Positions 15,698 through 23,907 of a DNA stretch of 64,000 nt are shown in pieces; position 1 is the first letter of the stretch, and each line of letters begins with the position of its first letter. The stretch comes from Actinomycetota bacterium (GTDB lineage Bacteria; Actinomycetota; Geothermincolia; Geothermincolales; RBG-13-55-18): positions 62,001 through 126,000 of the forward strand of contig JACIXD010000010.1 in the NCBI GenBank assembly GCA_014360645.1, in the 5' to 3' direction. Both the position numbers and the translations under genes were made by a program. Under the pieces are notes generated by a model, which saw only the letters and a list, made by a program, of their open reading frames with translations, was not told the DNA's origin and did not search any database.

Positions 15698-15832
15698 ATG
15701 AGAGAGGCGTATGTTCGACTGAAAGAGAAGGTCAAGGAGAGGTTGCCCCAGGGTGAGTTCTCGCCCCTTTCCGACCGCGGCTCCGAAGGCCTGAGGAGGG
15801 CGGTCCTGCGCGCGGCCCGGAGAGGGAGATGA
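15698..15832 (+). pseudogene. Truncated tadA copy 2 (44 codons)
   Basis: Same structure as the copy at 15548: intact ribosome site and ATG, stop at 15830-15832. Sixteen bases separate its stop from the start of the true tadA at 15848. Confidence 0.7.
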
Positions 15833-15847
15833 CCGGGGAGGACGGAG

Positions 15848-17092
15848 ATGAGAGAGGCGTATGTTCGACTGAAAGAGAAGGTCAAGGAGAGGTTGCCCCA
15901 GGGTGAGTTCTCGCCCCTTTCCGACCGCGGCTCCGAAGGCCTGAGGAGGGCGGTCCTGCGCGCGGCCCGCGAGGCGGCCTGGGAGGAAGGGCTGATCCTG
16001 GATCCAGCGGAGATGCAGGCAATGCTGGGGCGGTTGATAGACGACATACTCGGTCTCGGACCCCTGGAGTCCCTCATGCGCGACGAGGCCGTCACCGAGG
16101 TGATGGTAAACGGTCCGCGGTGCGTCTACATAGAAAAAGAGGGGCGCATCTATCCCTCGGATGTGGTCCTGGAGGGGGAGCAAGAGATCTACCGCATTAT
16201 CGATCGTATAATCGGGCCCCTGGGGCTGCACGTGGACGAGGCCTCACCCTACGTCGATGCCCGCCTCCCCGACGGTTCCCGGGTGAACGTGGTGCTGCCC
16301 CCCCTCTCGCTCCTCGGTCCCGTGCTCACCATACGCAAGTTCCGCCGCTGCCCCTACACGGTGGAGGAGCTGACCGCGGCCGGCACCCTGACCCCTGCCC
16401 AGGCGGAGTTCCTCTCCCGCGCCGTGGCAGAGAGGAAAAACCTGGTAATCTCGGGAGGGGCGGGTACGGGCAAGACCACCCTGCTCAACGCGCTCTCCTC
16501 ATGCATCGGCCGTGAGGAGCGTATCATCACCCTGGAGGACGCCGCCGAACTGCGCCTGCAACAACCGCACGTCATCCCCCTGGAGACCCGCCCTCCCAAC
16601 CTCGAGGGAAAGGGAGAGGTGACCCTGAGGGACCTCCTCCGCAACGCCCTACGCATGCGCCCGGACCGCATCATCATCGGAGAGGTACGGGGCGCCGAGG
16701 CGCTCGACCTGCTGCAGGCCTTGAACACCGGCCACCGCGGATCCCTCACCACCGTGCACGCCAACTCCCCCCTTGACGCCCTCTCTCGGCTGGAGACCAT
16801 GGCCCTCACCGCCGGGGTGGGCCTGCCCTCACACGCGGTCCGGGAGCAGATCCTCCAGGCCGTGGACGTCATGGTGCACATGGAGCGTACCGCCGGAGGC
16901 GAGAGACGGGTGGCGGAGGTGGCGTGCATGGAACGCGAGGAGGGGTCACAGCCCCACCTGCGCCGCGTCACCCCGAGCGCCGTCGAGAGCCCGCGCGGAG
17001 AACCCGGGGGCTCCGGCACGGTAGCATCCCTGCCCCTTCGCGTGCCGCGAGAGGAGGTGACGGCGCCCCCCCTCGCGGCGCCGCGCCCGTGA
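15848..17092 (+). CDS. tadA: Tad pilus assembly ATPase TadA/CpaF
   Basis: Secretion-family ATPase driving Flp pilus assembly. 414 residues: an N-terminal helical region, then the core with Walker [11 protein letters not shown] near residues 201-210, [11 protein letters not shown] after it, and Walker B/His-box segments [12 protein letters not shown] and [15 protein letters not shown]. It lacks the tetracysteine site of PilB, as expected. ATG 15848 is the only one of three identical starts that reads through into the full protein. The C terminus overlaps the start of tadB (GTGA). Confidence 0.93.
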   Translation: MREAYVRLKEKVKERLPQGEFSPLSDRGSEGLRRAVLRAAREAAWEEGLILDPAEMQAMLGRLIDDILGLGPLESLMRDEAVTEVMVNGPRCVYIEKEGRIYPSDVVLEGEQEIYRIIDRIIGPLGLHVDEASPYVDARLPDGSRVNVVLPPLSLLGPVLTIRKFRRCPYTVEELTAAGTLTPAQAEFLSRAVAERKNLVISGGAGTGKTTLLNALSSCIGREERIITLEDAAELRLQQPHVIPLETRPPNLEGKGEVTLRDLLRNALRMRPDRIIIGEVRGAEALDLLQALNTGHRGSLTTVHANSPLDALSRLETMALTAGVGLPSHAVREQILQAVDVMVHMERTAGGERRVAEVACMEREEGSQPHLRRVTPSAVESPRGEPGGSGTVASLPLRVPREEVTAPPLAAPRP

Positions 17093-17952
17093 TCGTTCTC
17101 GCCCTTTCCCTCGCCCTCGCCGCCGCGTCCCTCGCCGCTTTCCTCGCCTGGCGCAAAGCCGGCAGGAGAGAACGGGCATGGAAAACCCTTTTCGGAAACA
17201 CGGGGCCGGACGGGCCTTCCCCCACCTCCCTCCGTTCTTGCCTTCCCGACCTTGTCTCCGCGGCCGCCACGAGACGCGGAAGGTCAGCGCTCCTCGTCGC
17301 GGCGTCGGCGGCGGCCTTCCTCCTCACCCGCAATCCATTTCTCTCCGCCTCCGTGTGGCCGGGATACGTCGCCCTGCGACGCCTCACGACCAGAAGAAGG
17401 CGAGCGCGCTCCCTCGGCGCTCTCGAGGAGCAGACGCTGGAGCTCATCGACTCCCTCAACCAGTCGCTGCGCTCGGGGCTGTCCCTCTTGCAGGCCCTGG
17501 AGGCGAGCCGCGAGGACGTGGGCGCGGAGCTCGGCGCGGAGGTGGCGCTGATCCTGCGCGACGTAGGCATGGGCTCCGGGCTGGAGGAGTCGCTCATGCT
17601 GGCCGCCGGGCGCGTTCCCTCTTCCTCCCTGCGCCTGACCTTCACCATACTGGCGCTGCTGCACGGCAGGGGCGGTGACCTGCCCCGCATCCTCGAACGC
17701 CTCCGCAGGCGGGTACAGGAAGGCCTGGAAGTGAGGCGCGAGGCGAGGATGCTCACCTCCCAGAGCCGCGCCTCCGGCTACCTCGTCGCCTCCCTTCCGG
17801 CCGCTTTCCTGGCCCTCCAGGGCCTTCTCAATCCCCGATCCCTGAGCCCGCTGCTCACCACCCCCGCCGGTAACCTCATGGTGGCGGCAGCGGTGGCGCT
17901 CAACGCGGGGGCCTTCCTGGTCATCCGCAAGATGGTCAACCCGGGGGCTTAA
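17089..17952 (+). CDS. tadB: Tad pilus inner-membrane platform protein TadB
   Basis: T2SSF-domain membrane protein of 287 residues on which the pilus is built. GTG 17089 overlaps the tadA stop by three bases; no strong ribosome site is visible, so coupling to tadA is likely. A membrane segment opens the protein, two more lie around residues 60-90, then a cytoplasmic T2SSF region ([17 protein letters not shown] and [13 protein letters not shown]) and two C-terminal helices. The longer frame upstream lies inside tadA and is not used. Confidence 0.87.
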   Translation: MIVLALSLALAAASLAAFLAWRKAGRRERAWKTLFGNTGPDGPSPTSLRSCLPDLVSAAATRRGRSALLVAASAAAFLLTRNPFLSASVWPGYVALRRLTTRRRRARSLGALEEQTLELIDSLNQSLRSGLSLLQALEASREDVGAELGAEVALILRDVGMGSGLEESLMLAAGRVPSSSLRLTFTILALLHGRGGDLPRILERLRRRVQEGLEVRREARMLTSQSRASGYLVASLPAAFLALQGLLNPRSLSPLLTTPAGNLMVAAAVALNAGAFLVIRKMVNPGA

Positions 17953-18804
17953 ATGGAGGCGCTCATCGCGTTCCTCGCGGCGATATCCGTGTTCTCGCTG
18001 TGCCTCCATCTCCTCCCGGGTCTTCACAGGCGGGCCTCGGCCCTTTCCCTTCTGGGGATGGAGGAGTCGGAGGGGGCGGAGGAGCGCCCCGCTGTACGGC
18101 CACTTCCTCTCTTACGGAGGGCGGTCACCCGACTGGGAGGCCTTCTGCCGGAAGCGCCCGCGTCCGAGACCACATCCCTGCTCCAGGAGTCGGGTACGGA
18201 CTGGACGCCCTCCTTCCTGAGGGGGATACGCCTGGCTTCCGCCCTGGCCCTCGCGCTCCTCCCTCTCCCCCTCGGACCCGCATGCCTCCTCCTCTCCCCC
18301 TTCCTCGCCGCGGCCGCATACCACGCTCCGGTGGTCATGCTCAAACAGCGCGCGAAGAGGCGCGGGGAGGAGCTAGCCGCCGACCTCCCCGAGATCGTGG
18401 ACCTCATGGCGGTGCTCTGTTTCGCGGGCGAGAGCCTGCACACCGCCCTACACCATTCGCTCCAGGCCTGCGCCCATCACACCACCCGCGCGGTCATGGA
18501 GGGAGTGGTGGAGCGCATGAGATTGGGGGAGAGCGCCTCCGAGGCCCTGCGCCGCGCCTCCGCGCACTCCGGGCGCGAGATGCGCCGTTTCTGCCGCACC
18601 CTGCTGAGGGCGGACGAGACCGGCGCCCCCATCGCCGACATACTGGAGGAGCTGGCGGTGGAGTTCAGGAACGGTAGGCGCGAGCGCGAGAGGACGCGCG
18701 CCGCCCGGGTCTCCATCTATATCCTCTTCCCGCTCGTCTTCATGATCCTGCCCTCCTTCCTTCTCCTGACCGTGGGGGGCATCATCCTCGGGAACACCAT
18801 GTAG
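17953..18804 (+). CDS. tadC: Tad pilus inner-membrane platform protein TadC
   Basis: Second T2SSF-type membrane protein, 283 residues, partner of TadB. The ATG follows directly after the tadB TAA. Hydrophobic segments are at the N terminus, near residues 95-120 and at the C terminus. The T2SSF region includes LAADLPEIVDLMAVL, GESLHTALHHS and RADETGAPIADILEEL, as in other TadC proteins. The order tadA-tadB-tadC is the usual one. Confidence 0.88.
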   Translation: MEALIAFLAAISVFSLCLHLLPGLHRRASALSLLGMEESEGAEERPAVRPLPLLRRAVTRLGGLLPEAPASETTSLLQESGTDWTPSFLRGIRLASALALALLPLPLGPACLLLSPFLAAAAYHAPVVMLKQRAKRRGEELAADLPEIVDLMAVLCFAGESLHTALHHSLQACAHHTTRAVMEGVVERMRLGESASEALRRASAHSGREMRRFCRTLLRADETGAPIADILEELAVEFRNGRRERERTRAARVSIYILFPLVFMILPSFLLLTVGGIILGNTM

Positions 18805-18829
18805 AGACGGCTGAAAGGAGGTGAGCCGG

Positions 18830-19009
18830 ATGCGGCAGCTGGTGGAACTGGTCCGTGATGACAGCGCCCAGACCACCGCCGAATACGCCCTGGTGATACT
18901 GGGAGCCGCGGCGGTGGCGGGAGCCCTTATCGCCTGGGCGGGGGGCACCGACATCATCAAGAGCTTCTTTAACAAGATATTCCAGCAACTGATGAAGGCC
19001 CTGGGCTGA
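18830..19009 (+). CDS. flp: Flp-type pilin
   Basis: A 59-residue pilin. ATG 18830 lies nine bases after AAAGGAGG; a GTG at 18821 sits inside that ribosome site and is unlikely. After a short charged leader (MRQLVELVRDDSAQ) comes the TTAEYALVILGAA motif: prepilin peptidase usually cuts before such a segment, and the Glu-Tyr pair is the Flp signature. The hydrophobic helix forms the pilus core. It is followed at once by the prepilin peptidase gene. Confidence 0.88.
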   Translation: MRQLVELVRDDSAQTTAEYALVILGAAAVAGALIAWAGGTDIIKSFFNKIFQQLMKALG

Positions 19010-19036
19010 TGGAGAACGGGAGAGGGGGTCGGTGAG

Positions 19037-19486
19037 ATGGCCACCGCCAGGCTGGCGGCGCTCCTCGCCTTCGCCGCCGCGGCGAGTTATCACGACCTGC
19101 GCTACCGCAGGGTCCCCAACGCGCTAGTTCTCGCCTTCCTGGTAGGCGGGAGCGCCATACTGGCCTGCGGGGGATGGAGCGCGCTGGGCCGCGGCCTCCG
19201 GGGCATGCTCCTCGGTTTTCTCGTCCTGCTGCCCGCCTTCTTCCTGCGTATGGTGGGAGGGGGAGACGTGAAGTCCCTTGCCGTGATCGGCCTTCTCGCC
19301 GGTCCCTCTCTGCTATGGCCGGCCTTCCTCCTGGGAGCTGTGGCGGCGGGTATGGCGGGGGCCATGCTCATAGCCGCCCGCCGCCTGCGGCGCCGCAAGG
19401 GCAAGGGCGCGGGGGAGGGGCGGGCAGGCATCCCTTACGCGGCCTTCCTCTCCCTGTCCGCCGCGCTGTGCGCGCTGCTCTTCTGA
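19037..19486 (+). CDS. cpaA: A24 prepilin peptidase (TadV/CpaA)
   Basis: Short membrane aspartyl peptidase, 149 residues, that processes the Flp pilin. Two catalytic aspartates are visible: the first in SYHDLRYRRVPN near residue 22, the second in the GGGDVK motif (GxGD) near residue 76. It lacks the N-methylation domain, as CpaA/TadV types do. ATG 19037 follows a GAGGGGGT ribosome site. It closes the tad operon; no TadE/F/G pseudopilin or RcpA secretin gene follows, which suits a monoderm cell. Confidence 0.88.
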   Translation: MATARLAALLAFAAAASYHDLRYRRVPNALVLAFLVGGSAILACGGWSALGRGLRGMLLGFLVLLPAFFLRMVGGGDVKSLAVIGLLAGPSLLWPAFLLGAVAAGMAGAMLIAARRLRRRKGKGAGEGRAGIPYAAFLSLSAALCALLF

Positions 19487-19534
19487 ATCCCCTGCGTCAC
19501 GTCGCGGGAGGAAACCCGCGTCGGTTCCAGACTA

Positions 19535-19540
19535 TATAAT
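19535..19540 (+). promoter_or_regulatory. -10 box of priA, apparently leaderless
   Basis: TATAAT (within TATATAATGGTC) ends six bases before the priA ATG at 19547, which would place the transcription start on the A of the ATG. No ribosome site precedes the ATG and no good -35 box is seen. Confidence 0.6.
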
Positions 19541-19546
19541 GGTCCC

Positions 19547-22063
19547 ATGTCCGGCTTACGGGAAACGGAGACGGGAGCGGGGACCTACGTCAACGTCCTC
19601 ATAGACGCGCCTGCGCGCCAGCTCGACCGTCCCTTCACCTACCTCGTGCCCTCGCACCTCGAGGGAAAGGTGGTCACGGGAAGCGTGGTGCTGGTCCCTC
19701 TGCTCAACACCCTTCAGGTGGGCTACGTCCTGGGTGCCTGCGAGCCTCCCGATCTCCCGAGGATCCGCGCCATCGAGGCCCTTGTGGACGAGCCCCCGGT
19801 CTTCGACGCGGAGATGGTGAGGCTCTGCGAATGGATCGCCGAGCGCTACCTGTGCTCGCTGTCGCAGGCCTTGCGTCTGGTGGTGCCGCCTGGCCGCTCC
19901 CGACGCGTGGTGGAGTTCATATCCCTCGCCGCGGATGCCGGGCATATCCTGGAAGATATTCCCTCTAGGGCCACGCGCCGCCGCGAGATCCTCCGCGCCC
20001 TGGCCGCGAGGGGAGGCGAACTCCCCCTTCCGGAGCTCAAGGAGACGCTGGGGGCCGGGTTCTCATCCCCGGCGCTGAAAGCCCTGCTGGACAGGGGGCT
20101 GGTGAAGCGCCGCTACGTTATCCCGCGGCCTCGGGTGTCGCGGGTCACCGTGCGCCTGGCGGAGATCACCGCCGCCGGCCGCTGCGCGCTCGAAGACCCC
20201 GATGCCGCCAGGCGAACCCCCGCCCGCCTGCGCCTCCTGGAGGTACTGCGGGACCATGGCGGTGTCCTCACCGTCAGCGAGCTGCAGCACCTGGCCAGGA
20301 CCTCATCCGCCGTACTGCGGGAGGCGGAGGCGGCTGGGCTGGTCTCCATCCGCCACGAGGAGAGGTTGCGCGACCCTTTCGCCATGCGTTCCTTCCCCCC
20401 CGTAGAGCCCCATGAACTGAATCCCGAGCAGGAGGAGGCGCTGCGGGCCATCAAGGAGAGGATGGATGCTGGCGAGGGCGGGGTTTTCCTACTCCACGGC
20501 ATCACCGGCAGCGGCAAGACGGAGGTCTATCTCCACGCCATCGAACATGCGATATCGCGTTCCCGCACCACTCTGGTGCTGGTCCCCGAGATCGCCCTCA
20601 CCCCCCAGATGGTTCAACGCTTCAAGGGAAGGTTGGGGCGCGAGGTGGCGGTCCTCCACTCCCGTCTGGGGCTCGGCGAGCGTTACGACCAGTGGCGGGG
20701 CATCAGGGAGGGATATTACCGCGTGGTCATCGGGGCGCGTTCCGCCCTCTTTGCCCCTCTGCGCGACCTCGGCCTCATCGTCATCGACGAGGAGCACGAG
20801 TCCACCTACAAGGAGAACTCCGCGCCGCGTTACCATGCCCGGGAGGTGGCGGAGGAGAGGGCGCGCCTGAGCGGCGCCGTGCTGCTCCTGGGCAGCGCCA
20901 CCCCTCTCCTGGAGAGCCGCCACGCAGCCGAAAAGGGCGCCTACGGATACCTTCTCCTGCCGCGCCGCGTGGATGACCGCCCCCTGCCGGGAGCGGAGAT
21001 CGTGGACATGCGGGAGCTCAGCGTACCCGGTCTGCGCACCATCCTCTCACCCCGTCTGGTCAACGCGCTGGTGAGGGTACACGAGACGGGGGAACAGGCC
21101 ATCCTCTTCCTCAACCGCCGCGGTTTCGCCCGTTTCCTTCAGTGCCACGACTGTGGCTATATCTTCCAGTGCCGTAACTGCTCCGTGAGCCTTTGCTTCC
21201 ATGCCCGGGAGACCTACCTTCTCTGTCACCACTGCAACTGGAGCGTATCCGATCCCTTCGTCTGCCCGCAGTGCGGCAAGAACGTGGTGCGTTACGCGGG
21301 CATCGGCACGGAGCGCGTGGAGGAGGAACTGAGACGCCTGCTGCCGCAGATGAGCTGCATCCGCATGGACGCCGACACTACCCGCCGCAAGCACGCACAC
21401 TGGGATCTGCTGGAGGATTTCAAGTCCCGCCGGGCGCAGGTGCTGCTGGGGACCCAGATGATCGCCAAGGGGCTCGACATACCCAACGTCACCCTGGTGG
21501 GGGTGATAAACGCCGACACCTCCCTGGGGTTGCCGGACTTCCGCGCAGGGGAGAGGACCTTCCAGCTTCTCACCCAGGTCAGCGGCAGGGCCGGCAGGGG
21601 GAGCCTCCCGGGCAGGGTCATCGTGCAGACCTTCAACCCCGAGCACTATGCCATCCGATCCGCCGTGCGCGGGGACGCCGAGGCCTTCTACCGCCAGGAG
21701 CTCGCCTTCCGGCGCGAGGCCATGTACCCCCCCTTCAGCCGCCTGGTCAATCTGGTGATCAGCTCGGAACGCGAGGAGCACGCCCGCGCCGCCGCGGCAG
21801 GCTTGGGGGAGATCCTGCGGCCCCTCATCCAGCCCCCGGAGGGAGAACTCCTGGGGCCGGCTCCCGCCCCGCTGGCGAAGCTCAAGGGGCGCTACCGCTA
21901 CCACCTCACCCTCAAGACGCCGGTGCTGGAGAAGCTGGCGGGAAGGTTGAGAGATGCCCTTTCTGCCTATGATTCCTTCCGGCAGTCCTACTGTAGGGAG
22001 GCGGGCATCCCGCGCGAGGACCTCTCCCTCGCCGTGGACGTGGACCCCGTCACCCTCCTTTGA
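19547..22063 (+). CDS. priA: Primosomal protein N' (replication restart helicase PriA)
   Basis: Superfamily 2 DNA helicase that reloads the replisome at stalled forks. 838 residues: N-terminal DNA-binding domain (VLIDAPARQLDRPFTYLVP), a winged-helix region, Walker A GITGSGKTE near residue 322, DEEH box (VIDEEHESTYK) near 412, the zinc-binding insertion with paired cysteines (CHDC, CRNC, CHHC, CPQC) around residues 530-580, and motif VI QVSGRAGRG near 680. All helicase motifs are intact, unlike in some actinobacteria where PriA has lost them. No Shine-Dalgarno precedes the ATG. Confidence 0.96.
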   Translation: MSGLRETETGAGTYVNVLIDAPARQLDRPFTYLVPSHLEGKVVTGSVVLVPLLNTLQVGYVLGACEPPDLPRIRAIEALVDEPPVFDAEMVRLCEWIAERYLCSLSQALRLVVPPGRSRRVVEFISLAADAGHILEDIPSRATRRREILRALAARGGELPLPELKETLGAGFSSPALKALLDRGLVKRRYVIPRPRVSRVTVRLAEITAAGRCALEDPDAARRTPARLRLLEVLRDHGGVLTVSELQHLARTSSAVLREAEAAGLVSIRHEERLRDPFAMRSFPPVEPHELNPEQEEALRAIKERMDAGEGGVFLLHGITGSGKTEVYLHAIEHAISRSRTTLVLVPEIALTPQMVQRFKGRLGREVAVLHSRLGLGERYDQWRGIREGYYRVVIGARSALFAPLRDLGLIVIDEEHESTYKENSAPRYHAREVAEERARLSGAVLLLGSATPLLESRHAAEKGAYGYLLLPRRVDDRPLPGAEIVDMRELSVPGLRTILSPRLVNALVRVHETGEQAILFLNRRGFARFLQCHDCGYIFQCRNCSVSLCFHARETYLLCHHCNWSVSDPFVCPQCGKNVVRYAGIGTERVEEELRRLLPQMSCIRMDADTTRRKHAHWDLLEDFKSRRAQVLLGTQMIAKGLDIPNVTLVGVINADTSLGLPDFRAGERTFQLLTQVSGRAGRGSLPGRVIVQTFNPEHYAIRSAVRGDAEAFYRQELAFRREAMYPPFSRLVNLVISSEREEHARAAAAGLGEILRPLIQPPEGELLGPAPAPLAKLKGRYRYHLTLKTPVLEKLAGRLRDALSAYDSFRQSYCREAGIPREDLSLAVDVDPVTLL

Positions 22064-22270
22064 AAAAGGCTGTCTGTACGTGCCCTGACCGCGGAAAGGT
22101 AGAGGAGGAACATATCAATAGACATGTGGGCTGAGTGGAGATGCCGGCCAGGCGGAGATGATCATGACCGGGGGTCCGAGGTTAGCGGCGAGGCGGGTGA
22201 AGTGTTAAGATGGGGCGAAAATCATCGGATGACGCCGTGTGGATGACCCGCGGGAAAGGGAGGAGTCGCG

Positions 22271-22882
22271 ATGGTAAGGTGGCTGGCATCTCTGCGGTGG
22301 AGGGCCACGGCTTTTATCGCCGTATCCTCCTGGTACGCGGGCATCCCGGTATGGGTGCGCACCGCGGCCATCGCCATGGTGCCCGTCTTCGAGCTGCGGG
22401 GCGCCATCCCCATCGCCTACCTGACCTGGAAGATGAACATCTGGCACACCTACCTCTGGGCGGTGGTCGGGAACATGATCCCGGTGCCTTTCATCCTCCT
22501 CCTGCTGGGCCCCGTCTCCAACTGGCTGCGCCGCCATTCCGGGCTCATGGACCGCTTCTTCACCTGGCTCTTCGCCCGCACGCGCAGGAAACACGGGAAG
22601 TCGTTCGAGCGCTGGAGGGACGTGGCGCTCTCCCTCTTCGTGGCCATTCCCCTTCCCGGCACCGGGGCATGGACGGGCGCGCTGGCCGCTTTCGTCTTCG
22701 ACGTCCCCTTCTGGCCCGCCCTGGCCGCCATCCTCGCGGGGGTGCTCATCGCGGGGGTGGTGGTGAGCGTGGTGGTCTACGTCTTCTCCGCCATCCCCCT
22801 CTGGCTCACCCTGGTCTCGGCGGGGGCCATGCTTGCCCTCCTGGCCGGGATCTGGGCGTACGGTCGCCGCGATAAATCCTGA
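22271..22882 (+). CDS. Small multi-drug export family membrane protein
   Basis: A 203-residue integral membrane protein. The early segment VPVFELRGAIPIAY and the later FVAIPLPGTGAWTGAL are signatures of the small-multidrug-export family (Pfam PF06695), whose substrate is poorly defined. Four to five membrane helices are visible. ATG 22271 follows GGGAGGAGTCGCG. Apparently monocistronic; priA ends 207 bases upstream with nothing recognisable between. Confidence 0.88.
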   Translation: MVRWLASLRWRATAFIAVSSWYAGIPVWVRTAAIAMVPVFELRGAIPIAYLTWKMNIWHTYLWAVVGNMIPVPFILLLLGPVSNWLRRHSGLMDRFFTWLFARTRRKHGKSFERWRDVALSLFVAIPLPGTGAWTGALAAFVFDVPFWPALAAILAGVLIAGVVVSVVVYVFSAIPLWLTLVSAGAMLALLAGIWAYGRRDKS

Positions 22883-22895
22883 AGCCCGCGGACCG

Positions 22896-22984
22896 CAAGC
22901 CTCCGCGTCCATGTGGTGCATGTGGCGGGAAGTCCGGCACGACCATCGTGGAGACCAAGCCTCCGCGTCCATGTGGTGCATGTG
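22896..22984 (+). repeat. Two 29-bp direct repeats, 60-bp period
   Basis: The 29-bp string at 22896-22924 (starting CAAGCCTCCGCGTCC, ending GGTGCATGTG) recurs without change at 22956-22984, separated by 31 bases. The spacing mimics a CRISPR unit but there are only two copies and no cas genes. Confidence 0.85.
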
Positions 22985-23077
22985 ATTATTTTCCCGGCGC
23001 AGGGGGTAAAACATCATCGTAGGGCTTGAGTCGCTGAGCGGACTCACAGGCGGGGCATGGACAAGGAGGGATCGCCC

Positions 23078-23266
23078 ATGGCAAACAAGAAGCTGACCCG
23101 CAGCGAAGCGGGGAGAAAGGGCGGCAAGACCACGCTCAAGAGGTATGGCACCGGGTTCTACCAGGAGATCGGCAGGAAAGGCGGCCGCAAGGGCGGGCAG
23201 ACCACCAAGGAACGGTACGGGACCAAGTTCTACCAGGAGATCGGCAGGAAAGGCGGCTTGAAGTAG
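23078..23266 (+). CDS. KGG-repeat stress-induced protein
   Basis: A 62-residue, strongly basic, hydrophilic protein made of two near-identical halves, each with a RKGGKTT/RKGGQTT motif followed by RYGTxFYQEIGRKGG. These are KGG repeats as in bacterial stress proteins such as GsiB and in plant Em/LEA-like proteins, usually disordered and protective. ATG 23078 follows GGAGGGATCGCCC; an ATG at 23057 upstream has no ribosome site. Stands alone between the export protein and the YbaK gene. Confidence 0.85.
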   Translation: MANKKLTRSEAGRKGGKTTLKRYGTGFYQEIGRKGGRKGGQTTKERYGTKFYQEIGRKGGLK

Positions 23267-23333
23267 GCCGTTCCCCGAGCCCGCACCCCGCGCCGCGGCA
23301 CGAGAAAGGCAAGCCGCGGAGTGCTTCCTGTGC

Positions 23334-23339
23334 TATAAT
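23334..23339 (+). promoter_or_regulatory. -10 box upstream of the YbaK-family gene
   Basis: TATAAT preceded by TGC, 71 bases before the ATG at 23411. No clear -35 box is seen. Confidence 0.45.
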
Positions 23340-23410
23340 GCGCGCGTAGAGCCATCCTCCGGCCCCATGCCGCCGACAGGGCCGCGTCACCCGCGCCGGA
23401 GATAAAGCAG

Positions 23411-23887
23411 ATGGAGGTCGCATTGCTCAGCAGCGTGGATGTCCATAATTTTCTCCAGAACGCCAACATCCCCCATGAGCTGAGCAGGATGCCCGAACCC
23501 ACCCGCACCGCCGCCAGGGCCGCCGCGGTGCTCGGCCTGCAGCCGCACCAGGTGGTGAAAGCGGTGCTCTTCCTGGCAGACGGGAAGCCGGTCATGGCCC
23601 TGGTCCCGGGGAATGCCACCGTCGATTACTCCAAGCTCAAGGCGGAGCTCGGCGCCCGGCGGCTGCGCCTCCTCAACGCGGACGAGGTGCGCCAGCTCAC
23701 CGGCTACCTCATCGGCTGCACGCCGCCCGTGGCCCTGAGGTCCGAGATGGCCACGTACATCGACCTGCAGGCCCTGCGTGAGGACGTGGTGTACACGGGC
23801 GGCGGCGAACCGGGGATGATCCTCAAGATACGTTCCTATGACCTGGTGAGGGCGGCTGACGCCGAGATCGCGGACATCATCCGCTGA
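23411..23887 (+). CDS. YbaK/EbsC-family aminoacyl-tRNA deacylase
   Basis: A 158-residue cytoplasmic protein of the YbaK/ProX fold, which hydrolyses mischarged tRNAs such as Cys- or Ala-tRNA(Pro). Seen: HQVVKAVLF with the conserved lysine near residue 49, the YLIGCTPPVAL loop (the G-x-x-P type loop), and VVYTGGGEPGMILKI near the C terminus. ATG 23411 is preceded by GGAGATAAAGCAG. The exact tRNA substrate cannot be assigned. Confidence 0.87.
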   Translation: MEVALLSSVDVHNFLQNANIPHELSRMPEPTRTAARAAAVLGLQPHQVVKAVLFLADGKPVMALVPGNATVDYSKLKAELGARRLRLLNADEVRQLTGYLIGCTPPVALRSEMATYIDLQALREDVVYTGGGEPGMILKIRSYDLVRAADAEIADIIR

Positions 23888-23907
23888 GCGCCCGGGGAGG
23901 AGAGCCG

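Larger units (their letters stand above)
15374..15847. repeat. Tandemly duplicated tadA start region
   Basis: A 150-bp unit (15511-15660, 15661-15810, 15811-15960) is present three times with no difference that I can see. It contains a GGGGAGGACGGAG ribosome site, ATG AGA GAG and the first codons of tadA. Only the third copy continues into tadA. A fourth, partial copy of 59 bp (15398-15456) lies 102 bp upstream of its match at 15500-15558. The junctions fall in the shared string GCGCGCGGCCCG, found both before the first full unit and inside tadA at about 15958-15969. Confidence 0.95.

Noticed and set aside
22896-22984. CRISPR array
   Set aside because: Only two repeats, no cas genes in the window, and the repeat lacks the usual partial palindrome. 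Listed as a direct repeat.
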